DNA of 64,000 nt from Poecilobothrus nobilitatus. Lineage: Eukaryota > Arthropoda > Insecta > Diptera > Dolichopodidae. Made by a program: the position numbers and the translations under genes. The DNA is taken from contig OX352773.1 in the NCBI GenBank assembly GCA_947095535.1, forward strand, positions 206,480,093 to 206,544,092, written 5' to 3'. Below are positions 10,692 through 21,585 of the stretch, in pieces. Numbering within the stretch: position 1 is the stretch's first letter; every line of letters begins with the position of its first letter. The notes beneath the pieces were generated by a model, which was not told the origin of the DNA, did no database searches, and was given only the letters and a program-made list of their open reading frames with translations.

Positions 10692-12748
10692 TCTAATATA
10701 TAAAGCAGAAATTCTGTTTGTTTGTTGAAAATTTACAATAGTGTAGCTCTTTACCACAGGAGCTAACTGACTTAATTTGGTTACGATTCATTAACCCGTT
10801 TCGGCACCAGGGCTCAATGAAATTTTTCAATTTCTTTCTGTCGCGCTTAAACGGTTCTACAAATTGCGTTGCAAATTTACAAAAGTGTAACTCTTTACTG
10901 CAGGAGCTCACTGAGTTGATTTGGTTACGATCCATTAACCCGTTTCGGCACCAGGACTCAATGAAGTTTTTCAATTTTTTTGTTGTCGCGCTTAAACGGT
11001 TTTGCCAATTGAGTTGAAAATTTGCAAAAGTGTAGCTCTTTACCACAGGAGTTCGTTGAGGTGATTTGGTTACGATCCATTAAGCCGTTTCGGTACCAGG
11101 ACTCAATAAAATTTTTTAATTTCTTTGTTGTCGCACTTAAAAGGTTTTACCAATTGAGTTGAAAATTTACAAAAGTGTAGGTCTTTATAACAAAAGCTTT
11201 CTGAATTGATTTGGTTACGATACATTAACCCATCACGCTTCAGGCCAAGAAGTTTCTCTTAAACGATTTGACCAATTCAAAATTTGCACAAATATTGCAA
11301 TTTGGAACACAAACTCATTCAATAAATTTTGTTGTGATACATTAACACATTTCGACACGATAGACTGTCAAAAAAAAAATTTTGTTTCTAATTTGTGCCT
11401 AATTTAGCAGGATCAATTTATGGTTATAAATAAAGCATGTTACAAAAAGTTTGTTAACGTTTGTTGACCCATTTGCGCACGAGCATCTATTAAAAATATT
11501 CTGCCTAATTTTTTGTATTGTTATTATTATTAAAAAGATATTTCCAACACTCTTTACTTTTATCTATACTGTTTTTAATATTTCATAAAAACCTTTCAAT
11601 ACAAATTTCTAATATAGAACAGTAATTAAAGTAACCTTATTCAGTATCTTAAGAATACTGTGTTTAAGTCTTAACAACATGACATCTTCGGCCGTTGTTA
11701 AAAAATAGAAACAATCTCCTACATTAGACAATCATCATGTCATCATTCAGAAATGCATTACTTACATATGGTCTTTACATGTGGTCTACCTACATAAAAT
11801 GCATGTGTATAACATATTTCCCATAAAATATCATTGAAATATGTAAATATAGTATGTATAATATCCGTATATAAAAATACTATAAACATAATCAATTAAA
11901 TTAGAAAACATATTCACATTTCTGTACAGTATTTAATCAAAAATGAGTAAGTACATACATATTTAAAGAATTGAAAACCTTACATTCTTATCCATACACA
12001 ATTTTTACACATATTTTTAGCCAATCAATTTCAAAACGTAATTAGAAAAGGTAAACGTGAAAAAATTCTGGTTGATTTATAATGGTAAGACACAATCATG
12101 TAGTTTTTATATTAAAAAAAATATGTTAAACAGAACCTGAAATGTACGCATTTAAAAAGAAGTTTTTTTTAATATTTCAAAAACTGTCGGTACTGTAGAA
12201 TCTCTAACGTTGAGAGTACATAAAAAAGTTGTTCTACAACATTACTCTTTTAATAGACTTATGCATAAACTGTATTGAACTGTATATAAGTTTTGTAAAC
12301 AGAAAGATTGATAGGGCAAACCTAATAGCAAATTTTTCAAAGGATAAAGGATTTTTTATGCTTAAAAGGATAATTCACAAAAACAAGAAGTGACATTACT
12401 TACGAAAAAAAATTATTACATTATGGTCTTTTATAATTGAAATGCAAATTTTATGTTTCGGTATTAACGTATATAATGTGAAAACTCACTTCGCCGTAAT
12501 TGTGTACTCAATAGATTATTGATTCCTTTAAAGATTTTTTGTAGACGAATTGTCTTTAATTTTTCGCTCTGTTTATTCAATTCAACTAAATGTAATAAAA
12601 AATAGAATATTAACTACCAGCATCTGAAAATGCATAGTAATACGTGAACTATAATTAATTAAATTATATTCACTCAAAAGCAAAAGTTAATAATTTTTAA
12701 TTCATAAAGCCGATAAAATACTCCGGGCAACGCCGGGTACTCTGCTAG
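10692..12748 (+). mobile_element. non-autonomous Helitron, copy 3 (5' deletion)
   Basis: The 5' end TCTAATATATAAAGCAG follows a host A. The 3' end has the CCGG hairpin (12723-12736) and CTAG (12745-12748), followed by T. After only two TTTG units, the sequence jumps to the tandem array, so about 450-480 bp of the 5' region seen in copies 1 and 2 is missing. The 3' half, by contrast, is closer in extent to copy 1 than to copy 2. It appears to be an independent insertion of an internally deleted variant. Confidence 0.87.
10725..11235 (+). repeat. ~145-bp tandem array inside Helitron 3
   Basis: Landmarks fall at 10741, 10885, 11030 and 11175, giving a period of 144-145. The 117-codon minus-strand opening across this array is a product of the repeat, because its repeated peptide has the period of the DNA unit. 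Confidence 0.88.
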
Positions 12749-12888
12749 TATATACATATAACCAAAAACTAAAATTTGCTATTTGGTAAAAATTTGTTAT
12801 ACTGATACCTGCAAGTTGCAACTTGAACTTCTATTCATATTTATCTAAAGCAAAATGCAAGAAAATGAATGCAAAAGTTAGGCCAATA

Positions 12889-12966
12889 CTAAATTGTTTT
12901 TATTGTCTTTTTGAAAATGTGCGCTTTTTGAAAACCTTTAATTTTACATATTGTCTTGTTTTTTAT
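12889..12966 (+). repeat. ~75-bp dispersed repeat, partner at 14107
   Basis: The order AAATTGTTTTTATTGT, TTGAAAATGT, AAAACCTTT, TTTTACAT and TGTCTTGTTTT recurs with mismatches at 14107-14184, in the same orientation. The two copies flank the family A fragment at 13469-14030. They could be parts of one larger element or a local duplication. Confidence 0.5.
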
Positions 12967-13468
12967 ATTTTGTAGAAAATTCAATTTGTCTGTAATTGAA
13001 ATCCGATTTAGATAATTTTATTTTCTTTCTTTAAAAGTATCAACATTCGTCTCAATGGATATGAACTACACTTCACTAAATACAAATAAATTTATTTAAC
13101 TTAAAATTTAATTTTTCATTTTTCTCATGGTAGAAAATTTTATTTTATTTTTCCACTTGAATATTCTTTTAATGTTTTCTAAAAAAAATTGGTTTAATGT
13201 CATTGGCATAAGAAATATTTTTTAGAAGTTGCTACTGTTGTTGTTATTGTTAGACGAAACTTATGACAAGGCGTATTATATCTTATATGTTAAAACATGA
13301 CTAGATGACATCATATTGCATTTTCCTAAAGTTCATATGATGAATATAAACATACAAAAAAAAAAACAAGAAAAAAATTTTTTGTTTTTGAACTTGATGA
13401 CATGTCATCGTTGTCCTTTTAAATTTTTCTTGTTCTTATTTTTAGCACATTTTTATAAAAAAAATTTG

Positions 13469-14030
13469 TGCGTTCGTCTGTCTGTTTACAAAAATTCTGC
13501 ACAGAGTTTAAGGGAGAACAATAAAATCTTAACTTTGTCGCTTAAAAATATTAATATTTTAGAACAACTTTTTACACTACGGAATACGGTCTAGAGTTAA
13601 TTTGTAAATTCTGAGATATACAAATTAAAAAATAAAGTTAGAAAAACGCCAAACGACAGAACAATTTTTTAGCTTTGTAAATCTTAAAATTACAGAAATT
13701 TTTGCAATTTAGTATTACCGTTATAGGGAAACAAAATTTTGCAAGATTTTAGCTATGCTTCTAAATAGAAATTTGAAATTTTTATAGAAGAAAAATTTTT
13801 CAGAATTAGCATAAGTTATCTCAGAAAATTTTTATACATCTCCCGCCGTTTAGAGATATTAGGCGTCAAAAATTAAAAACATTCCTCTTTAAAAATCTGA
13901 AACATAGGCACTCATGTGCAAATTTTTTCAAAGTAAATCAATAGTAATTATTATTTTAAACAGCTGTTAACGGCTTTTCTTAATTATATAGGATTAATAA
14001 GGTTTCCTTAAAATTAAAAAAAGTATCTCT
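13469..14030 (+). repeat. diverged DINE-1-like family A fragment
   Basis: It starts with a GTTCGTCTGTCTGTTTAC segment resembling the GTCCGTCCG block. It then shares with 55776-56010 the order TACCGTTAT, AAACAAAATTTTGCAA, CCCGCCGTTTAGAGAT, GGCGTCAAAAA and a CTTTAAAAATCTGAAAC-type segment. The match is imperfect but collinear over several hundred bases. The 92-codon opening at 13316-13594 overlaps it and is probably chance. Confidence 0.5.
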
Positions 14031-14106
14031 TGATTTTCCACAATTTTTTCTATATATAAAGTTCTAAGAAAATTGACAAATTTTGGTGCAGTTGTGAAAA
14101 TATTGT

Positions 14107-14184
14107 TGTTAAACTGTTTTTACTGTATTTTGGAAAATGTAAACCCTTAAAAACCTTTGGTTTTACATTCTGCCTTGTTTTTTT
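14107..14184 (+). repeat. ~75-bp dispersed repeat, partner at 12889
   Basis: This is the second copy of the repeat at 12889-12966. It shares TTGGAAAATGT, AAAACCTTTGG, TTTTACATTCTG and CCTTGTTTT with the expected shifts. Confidence 0.5.
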
Positions 14185-16250
14185 TGGGGCAACACTGTCA
14201 GATTCACATTAAGTTTATGTGAAATGGTAAATTGAGTTTACAAGTTAGAGTACAATTCAATGAAAAACAAACTTTTATTAGGTTATTTTGGAAATGGACA
14301 TTTTAATTTGTAAAATCGGTATTTTTAATATCTGTTTCTATTTATAGGTAAAGGAATAAAATAAAAAAATAAATTATTAATGATTTTTTTTTGTGGGCAT
14401 TCTGTATTCTATAAAATGTATATTCACTTATTTAAGAGAGATATTTATTCAATTCTTATTAGGCTAATCTCGAACTTGCCAAAAGACTACAGTAAAGCTG
14501 AATAAAATTATAAATCGAATTCGAATTACGAAATTCTTCTTATAATAATGGAATAACAAAGTTTTTTTTTATCCAAAAAAAAATTCAATACATACTTTTC
14601 TTTTTGAATTTTTGCCTTCTTTATTTTTTTGACTTTCTATTGTTCTTTTATTTTTTTTTTAAGGAAGAAGGAAATGAAACATTAAATAAGTTATTAAGTT
14701 ATTTAAATGATTTGAGAAATTTTTGTTTTTTCATCAAAAATTTTTGCATTCTAGTGACTTGCAAATTCTTTGCAGCGAACAAAAAAGAAACACAAAAAAA
14801 AACTATCATCTACATTGTAATTGGGGAGATTAACGCTAGGGAAATATGTCAAAAAAAGTCTTAAGACATTTAAATGAACATCACTCACAAATCACAAGAA
14901 CTATAGTATTTGTACACAATTTTTTAATGTGTAAAATTGTGGAAGTCCAAGAGAATCTTACGAAACTTCTCTTATTAATTTACAGTAGTTTACTTATTTA
15001 TTTATACATTTAAATTGGATATAAACTTTGTTTACAAGCTTTAGAATTAATCTGTGTTTTTCACATTTCTTATACACTTCAAATGTGTTGTCGCATCAAA
15101 AGTACACTGACAGTCCACCAGTTCATATATTTTTATTAATATTGAAGAATAGAATAGAAGAAGAATGTTCCGATAACGACTTTATCTTAAAAAATGTATA
15201 ACTTACACAAATTCGAATATTAATTTTAAATATAAGATAGAAGTTAAGTCCGTGTATCACTGTACTGTCACAACTGTTTAGTGACATTTTAAAGAAATTA
15301 AATTAATTTTTCGGAAGTGCAAAAAAAAAATCATAGTAATGAAAAGTAAGTAAAAATCTCATAGAGAGGAAAGTCATATCTTTCAGCATGATTAACGCTT
15401 TCCACACTAAATACATTTTATAGCATATACAAAAAAAAAATATAAAAAAAATTTTTATTCTATCTTTTAGATGAATGATTATAAAACTTATAATTTACAT
15501 GAAAGAGGGCTTTCTGATTAATGATTTTTGTCCATTGTTACACATGCGATAATCCTATATTTAGTATTATATGTTTATTATATGTGTAAATGTATATGGA
15601 TTTATTATTTTACTATAGAAAAAATGACATTTATCTTAAAGTTATATATTCTTTTTTATTTACTGTTTTTTTTATTTTTTTTGTATCTTTTTCATTGTGT
15701 TTAGATTTGAGTTTTGACACAATTAGGGTGATAATAATCTTCAATTTATAAAAGATAAAATATGAAACAATTCATAACAATAGTAATTGTAACTTTTATC
15801 AAAAATTTTTGTTTATTTTTTTTTTTTTGTTTCTTTTATTTATTAAAGAAGTTAGTTTTCTTCATTTAGAAGATCTTTAGAAGATCTTTAGTAAAATTAA
15901 GTCCCTAAGGAATAAAATTGAACATTTTTTTTTTATTGAAAAAGAAATCAAACATTACTATAAAAAAGAAAAAAACCATATGGAATGATATTTAAAATGT
16001 CATTTCTTAATCAAACCTGATTTATTCAAAATTTTGGGAATCTGTAAAATATTGATTTATTCAGATTTGAATAAGAAGTGACATATTCTTTTTTTTTGTA
16101 CTTTTATGATATGAATAATAAGCATTTTAATAAAATGATGTTTCTAGTTATATTTAATGCCTCAATAAAAATTTATTTTACCTTCATCATGTACCTATCA
16201 CTTTTTTATTAATATCAATTGCATTTCCTGTTTTAAATTCTTCCTTCAAT
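14185..16250. other. gene-free AT-rich stretch
   Basis: No supported gene, RNA or mobile element was found. The openings present are Phe/Lys/Asn-rich and typical of very AT-rich noncoding DNA. A tandem AGAAGATCTTT duplication occurs at about 15870-15890. Confidence 0.5.
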
Positions 16251-16835
16251 ATACCCGTATGAACATATCTTCAAGAGTATAATAATTTTGCCATTAAGTT
16301 TGTGACAACTTAAAGAAGTCGAGCTAGATATAGACTCGAGTGTATAGATCGGCTCAGAATCGAATTCTAAGTCGATTAAGCCATGTATATTGTCCGTCCG
16401 ATGGTACTCAATAAAGCCAGACATCTGAAATTTTCTGAAAAATTATCTAGTTTAATGACAATAACATCTATGAAGTTTAGTTATTCTAGCTCAACAGGTT
16501 CAGGCTTCTTTCACATCTCGGAACATAATAAAGCTATAGGCATCTGAAATCTTACAAAAAAATATCAAGTTTTCTGGCAATAACTTCTGTAAATTTGATT
16601 GTGTATGTACATTGATTTGGGTACCTGCCATACAACTTCTCTTTTTAAATGAAAATAAGTTTATGACAAGGACTTATCATAACTCCAAAACTTACATAAA
16701 TATATCTCGGTAATTAATTAAGTAAAACATCTGAAATTATGTAAAAGATGATAAAATTTTATGGAAACATCATATGTTCATACGGGTATCCCAGTTGATA
16801 AAGTCTACTCTACTACACTTTTCCTCGTTTTTATG
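16251..16835 (+). mobile_element. DINE-1-like (Helentron-type) element, family A, short copy
   Basis: A perfect 18-bp inverted repeat marks it: ATACCCGTATGAACATAT at 16251-16268 and its reverse complement at 16772-16789. Between them lies a 5' block with GTCGAGCTAGATATA, GATCGGCTCAGAA, CTAAGTCGATTAAGCCATGT and GTCCGTCCG, which corresponds to the DINE-1/INE-1 block in Drosophila. An imperfect ~125-bp internal repeat (CATCTGAAATTTTCTGA at 16422, CATCTGAAATCTTACAA at 16541) follows. Past the right repeat come a degenerate hairpin (AGTTG...ACT) and a CTTTTCCTCG tail shared with the copy at 55214-56770. It encodes no protein. Confidence 0.72.
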
Positions 16836-17678
16836 CTTAAATTATTATAATTTTTTTTTTAACATGAACGATGAGTCGATTGTATTTAATACCGAAAGAG
16901 GGCCTTCACCAATCCGAGTTTTCAAGAAAAAATGGATTTGTATTATAAACCTTTAATGTTTAGACAACATAGAGATTTCACCCGTCATAAGTAAAATATA
17001 CTCCATCTTTGCTTTATTATTACTTATATATTTGTTGAAGATTTTACAAAACAAAGTGAACCTTTTGACAATACAAAAAATCTAAACATTTAGCTGATTC
17101 TTTATTAGTATTACAATTTACAAATCACACATAGATAATGCAGGGTTTGACCCCATTTTTCGTAGGAAAATAAAACATATAAAGTATTTTTTTTAATATT
17201 AAATTAAATTGAATTCTTCACTTTATTAAACGATAAACGTTTTAGCATGATATCGAAAAATTTCTTAAACAAAAAAAAAAAGAACTGTATTTAACTAACC
17301 CTCAACTCAATAAAGATCAAATAATAATTTTTTTTTGGTATTTTTATTTATTCAGAAAATCTTTTTAATTTATAAAACAATAATTTCCAAAATAAATAAA
17401 AAGAAAAAATAAAAAAAACAATCACCAAAAAAAAACCACAACTTTTATTTGTTTTAAAAACAAATTTGAGGTTCAGAAAATTTTATCACATTAAAGATTT
17501 TTCTCCTTAAAAGAAAAACGGAAATTCTCGATACAAATCAAATCAAAAAAGACATTAAAAATTGAAAATTGAAACCAACATAAAAAAAAACAAATACCAA
17601 CTTATATTCATTGTATATATGTACATACTTCTATATGCAAGTAGATATTTAAATTATAGCCTATTTTTCCCATTTCAG
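16836..17678. other. gene-free AT-rich stretch
   Basis: No gene is supported. The end of this interval (about 17660-17678) is a pyrimidine-rich run ending in CAG that resembles a 3' splice site for the patch that follows. Confidence 0.4.
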
Positions 17679-17708
17679 GATCATATGAACGAAGGTGATT
17701 TACAAAAA
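17679..17708 (+). CDS. candidate 30-nt exon (or start of a longer open patch)
   Basis: A strong-looking 3' splice site (TTTTTCCCATTTCAG, ending at 17678) precedes 30 bases that read DHMNEGDLQK in phase 0. A GTAAGG donor-like sequence follows at 17709. Reading on instead of splicing gives VRKLINNKF and a stop at 17790-17792. The GDLQKVRKLI string is reminiscent of an ankyrin repeat, but it is too short to assign. Its codons are less AT-rich than the surroundings. It cannot be spliced in phase to the next open patch (17801-17916), because that reads into a stop. I see no partner exon nearby, so this is only a candidate. Confidence 0.25.
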
Positions 17709-17800
17709 GTAAGGAAACTAATAAACAATAAATTTCATCTCTTAATCACAATAAGAAAATTTCGACTGAACCGCCTTTTCTATGTAACTTGAATTCAAAG

Positions 17801-17916
17801 ATTTGCTGTATGGCGAGAACAAAGCATTGATATTGATAATAATTACAATGATCATGATTATCTGTTTCATTTTCATTATTTTATTGGTTTATTTTATTTA
17901 AACAACATTCCATCAG
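17801..17916 (+). CDS. candidate exon-like open patch
   Basis: A stop-free stretch begins after TTCAAAG and ends before a GTATGT donor-like sequence at 17917. It reads FAVWREQSIDIDNNYNDHDY followed by a hydrophobic segment and NNIPS. The acceptor is weak, and the Asp/Asn-rich part comes from low-complexity GAT/AAT triplets. I do not recognise the peptide, and it may be chance. Confidence 0.18.
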
Positions 17917-17933
17917 GTATGTGTTCTTTTAAA

Positions 17934-19962
17934 ATATTCCCCTAACTCAACCTGTTTTTTTTTTTTGGTTCTATTTTTTTTAATCCTTCTAAGTGCAAAT
18001 GCAGTGATGGTCAAGAAATAATGTACTAATATTTAAAGTCGTTTAAAAGAAAAAAATTATTAACATATTTTCTGTAGTCCTTAAACTTTATGTTCACTAC
18101 ACCTTTCTTTTGTTTCAATTTGTTGTTGTTTTGTTGACAAATCGATTATTGTTTTGAGACTTTCTAAGTTGTAACTATACATGTTTAAATCTATTTGATT
18201 TCTTATAATACTTTTAGTTCAAGTTTATTAGATCAGATATCTTGCGAGAATCTAAAGACAAATTTGTTGGAATTCCTGAAAAGATTACATCCACAGTTTT
18301 TTATTACTGACTAGCGTTTTCCTGCTTGTTAAATTTATCAATATGGATTCCAAATAAGTATGGGCGATGTTCTAATCATCTGCAGAATTTAGAGCAAAAA
18401 GTTTTAACAAAAATATTTGCACTTACAATGTATGTTCACACCATCTAAATATACATACTATGTAGGTTATATCTATGATGACAGTATATTCCCGTTTGTT
18501 CTATGACAGAAGCCTTCTAAAAGATAGAATTTAATTCTGTTTTTTATTAAAATACCTGTTCCATCAAAAGATTTTTGTTATACGATACTATACTGTAGGT
18601 AGTCACTAACAAACTTATAAAAAACTAAATCTAAAAAATATTTGTGTGGCTTATAGAAACTTTTTTACAGTAAAAATCAGTATTTAACAGCCCTCCAATT
18701 CTATAATTTATACTCCACGTCGTACTTTGGAACTATTATATCGGGTTAGCAAATAATTGAATCAAATAATAAAAAATTAATTTCCATATATATTATTTAT
18801 GATTCTTCATAATACTGAAGACAGACATATTATATAGCCGCAAGCCGATGCAAGCCGCTGACTGTAAGAGAGTTTTTGTTCTAATGATGCGAACATTTCA
18901 GTCAACAAATTTGTGCAGTTTTTAAAAAAGTTAGAAAGTACTAACTTGTTCACCACTGTATTTGCTTATATTTACTTTTATTCTTGAAAACAGAATGGAT
19001 CTTTTGTCTGATATTAATATCCTGGCATTTTATACTATTTAACTTAATATTCCTCTGAAATTGCACAAAAAAAAAAAAAAAATAAATAAAAAAATAAAAT
19101 TTTTTATTATTTCATTTTTTCTTTGCACTTTTGTTCCTGCTGCTGTCCTGGACAGACGTTGTACGCTTTATAGAAAATAAATTTATGTTCATAAATGTCA
19201 TAACTTTTATGTGAATTCATAATTTTTAACTGGCTTTTGTTTAATTTTTTTTGTTGCTATGTTTTTAATGTTGGGGAATATTAAAATAGAATGAGAAGAA
19301 TATCTGGAAGCAATTCAACTGTTTTACAAAGAAGGGATGCGTTTATTCATTTAAGGGTCCCTTGGTGGTGGTGAATTTTTATTTTATTTGTTTAGTTTTA
19401 AGTCTACCAATTTCGTGTGTAACAAAAATTGTAAAAACATTTTTTTTTTAAATTTTCTCAAAAGATAATAGAGAAAATAATTCTCAGGGAACATTAAAAA
19501 CAAACAAGTGAGACACTGAGAAAAGCGCATTTTTTTAAACACTTCTTGTTGAACAATGAAAGAAAGATTTTTTTTCTAGTATTTAAAAAAAAAATTTAAG
19601 TTGATTTATTTTGAACTGTTGCATTCTTTTTTTTTATTCCATTTTTTATTATTTTTTTGTACACTAATGTCCTTTTCTTTAAAAAGGAAACTATTTAGCT
19701 AATTAAAATAGAAAAGTTGCTAATTATTTTCTTTTTTCATTTTAAATTTTCTAAAAAGTTTAAAGTTTTACTGCAAAAGTGTTTGTATTTTTTTAATATC
19801 ACATGATTTTTTTCCATTTACTAAGTTATTTACTATTCATATTTAACTAAGTTGCAGTTTCTAGAATTACTAAATCGTTGACTACTCTGTTGTATATATA
19901 TATGGTACAAGATTATGAAACACACATATGTTTATTTACGCGGCATCTATTTTCTTGTACAA
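17934..19962. other. gene-free AT-rich stretch
   Basis: Nothing supportable was found. Minor features are a short GCAAGCCG direct duplication at about 18840-18857 and long A runs near 19070-19100. Confidence 0.5.
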
Positions 19963-19976
19963 GAATTATATAAATA

Positions 19977-20148
19977 TTTTTTTTTTTGGTGCATTTGAAA
20001 TTACACAGCCTTTCCTTTTCAGGCGTGGCTGTAAATGTCGTAAGGGGGAATTATTCTAACGACGTGTGTGATGGGATTCAAACCCACACTCCCTTGGTGT
20101 TTTACAGTGTATTTCATACGCTCTTACCCACTAAGCCACCGAGGCCCC
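19977..20148 (-). mobile_element. tRNA-derived SINE, copy 2, with target-site duplication
   Basis: Read on the minus strand, this copy has GGGGCCTCGGTGGCTTAGTGG at the head. It continues with a B-box-like GGTTTGAATCC, the shared ACGTCGTTAGAATAATTCC and GAAAAGGAAAGGCTGTG body, and a poly-A tail (the T run on the + strand, 19977-19987). The 9-bp sequence GAATTATAT occurs on both sides, at 19963-19971 and 20150-20158. This is the target-site duplication expected of reverse-transcription-driven insertion. It is the best-preserved copy in the window. Confidence 0.88.
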
Positions 20149-20289
20149 TGAATTATATTTTATTTTTATTTTGTTATATACTTATACATATATTAGAATA
20201 AAAATTTATATTATTTTTTTTTATTAATATTAGATGAACTAGAACTAAAATTAGATGGTGTAACTATTTTATAAAATTGAAATAGTAAT

Positions 20290-21585
20290 GAAAACATGTG
20301 GAATAGTAAAGAAAACGCAGATTCTAAAATTTAATGCAGATGATTCGAGGGTTAAGTTATGTTCTACTCAATCCAGTTTTAGAACTCACCATAATATTAC
20401 AACTGCTATGTTGGGAATAACTGAAAAAATAAGGAACAAGATTGATAAAAAAAAGATTTCTACTTTGCTCTTGCTTGATTTCAATCTAGTTGTAAATCAA
20501 AAACAAACTTTTATTTTTTGAATTCCGCATGTAATTTAATCTTCTTCTATATTAACGATACGACGCAGTGTGTCCTGAATGATGGTTGGTGTTCTAACTC
20601 TGAAAAATTTACGTGCGGTGTTCTTCAAGGACCCATACTTGGTCCCTTCTTTTTACGATCTATATCAATGACCTTCCCGAGTGGGTAGATCATTCCCTGG
20701 TTCACATTTTTGCTGATGATGACCAATCATGGTGTTAGTTTGATGAATGAAGATATTGAGGCGGTATCCCTTTTTTTAATAGATCAGTTCGGGAAATTCT
20801 ACCCGCCTTAAAGTTGAAAGACGTAATCATTCCATATGTTGAACATGTAAAAACTCTTGGCCTAATATTATCTGAAAGCTTATCTTGGGATCGTCATATT
20901 TCCCCAATTTGACAAAAATCCTGTGTTTATCAAAAAAAAATGTACATGCTAAAAGATTTTCTGCCTACAAACACTAAAATTGCCAAACTTTCTTTACTGT
21001 TGTGAAGTCTTTAGTGGTTGTAGTGTATTATGCTTTAGATTAAAAGCAGTCTTTAATTTTGCGGTTCGTTACAGTTTTTCGCTAAGAAAAAGGGACCACG
21101 TTTCTATGTATGTGAATAGGGTAATAGGTGTTAGTTTGGGCAAGCTTTTGACTACAGAATTCTACTTTTGGTTTTTTCTTTACACGCTAACTAAACGCTA
21201 GGAATGAATTTCCGTTCCGGAAAATAGGATGTTAAAGGGGAATTAGTGGGAAGATTGGAAACGAACCTATAAAGATTCGTTTTGAATTTTTGCAAATTGT
21301 AGTACGGAACGTTATTGACAGAGGGGAACACAATAGATGGAAGTATGTTCCACATCTTAGCAGTTCTCACAACAAATGAGTTTCCATAGCCAGTTTTAAA
21401 CCATCTTGGAATTCCACAGTGTATAAATTTAATTTTGTTTTTAATTTCGTTTTAAATATGATTTTAATCTTAATTTTAGTTTTTAGATTTTATTCTTAAT
21501 TTGTCTTGTATAATATCTAAGTACAATTTGTATAAGGCCAAGCTTTTTTTGTACAGCTACGAAATAAATAAATAAATAAAATAAT
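20290..21585 (+). mobile_element. decayed non-LTR retrotransposon (LINE) with internal inversion
   Basis: Reverse-transcriptase pieces are recognisable in broken frames. FRTHHNITTAMLGITEKIRN followed by LLLLDF (about 20378-20482) matches the 'FR..HST.TAL...LLLLDFSKAFD' region. CGVLQGPILGPFF (20614-20652) is the GVPQGS-LGP motif. IYINDLPEWVDHSLVHIFADD follows after a frameshift, with the catalytic-type FADD at 20709-20720. C-terminal pieces include LPNFLYCCEVFSGC (from 20981). The last conserved part, GYGNSFVVRTAKMWNILPS, lies on the opposite strand (about 21262-21412). The element ends in ATAAATAAATAAATAAA. It is clearly non-functional. I cannot fix the clade by eye. Confidence 0.8.
21245..21425 (-). 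pseudogene. inverted C-terminal segment of the LINE
   Basis: On the minus strand this segment reads IPRWFKTGYGNSFVVRTAKM and then WNILPSIVFPSVNNVPYY, the typical end of insect LINE ORF2 proteins. The flanking LINE sequence, both the coding part before it and the 3' end with its ATAAA-repeat tail after it, is on the + strand. About 180 bp has therefore been flipped in place. The edges are approximate. Confidence 0.72.

Noticed and set aside
10693..11046. 117-codon minus-strand ORF with repeated VKSYTFANFQ-type peptide
   Set aside because: The peptide period equals the ~145-bp DNA repeat of the Helitron array. The openness comes from the tandem repeat, with no start context or known domain.
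18300..18330. ACTAGCG sequence resembling a reversed Helitron 3' end
   Set aside because: There is no hairpin beside it and no matching 5' end nearby.
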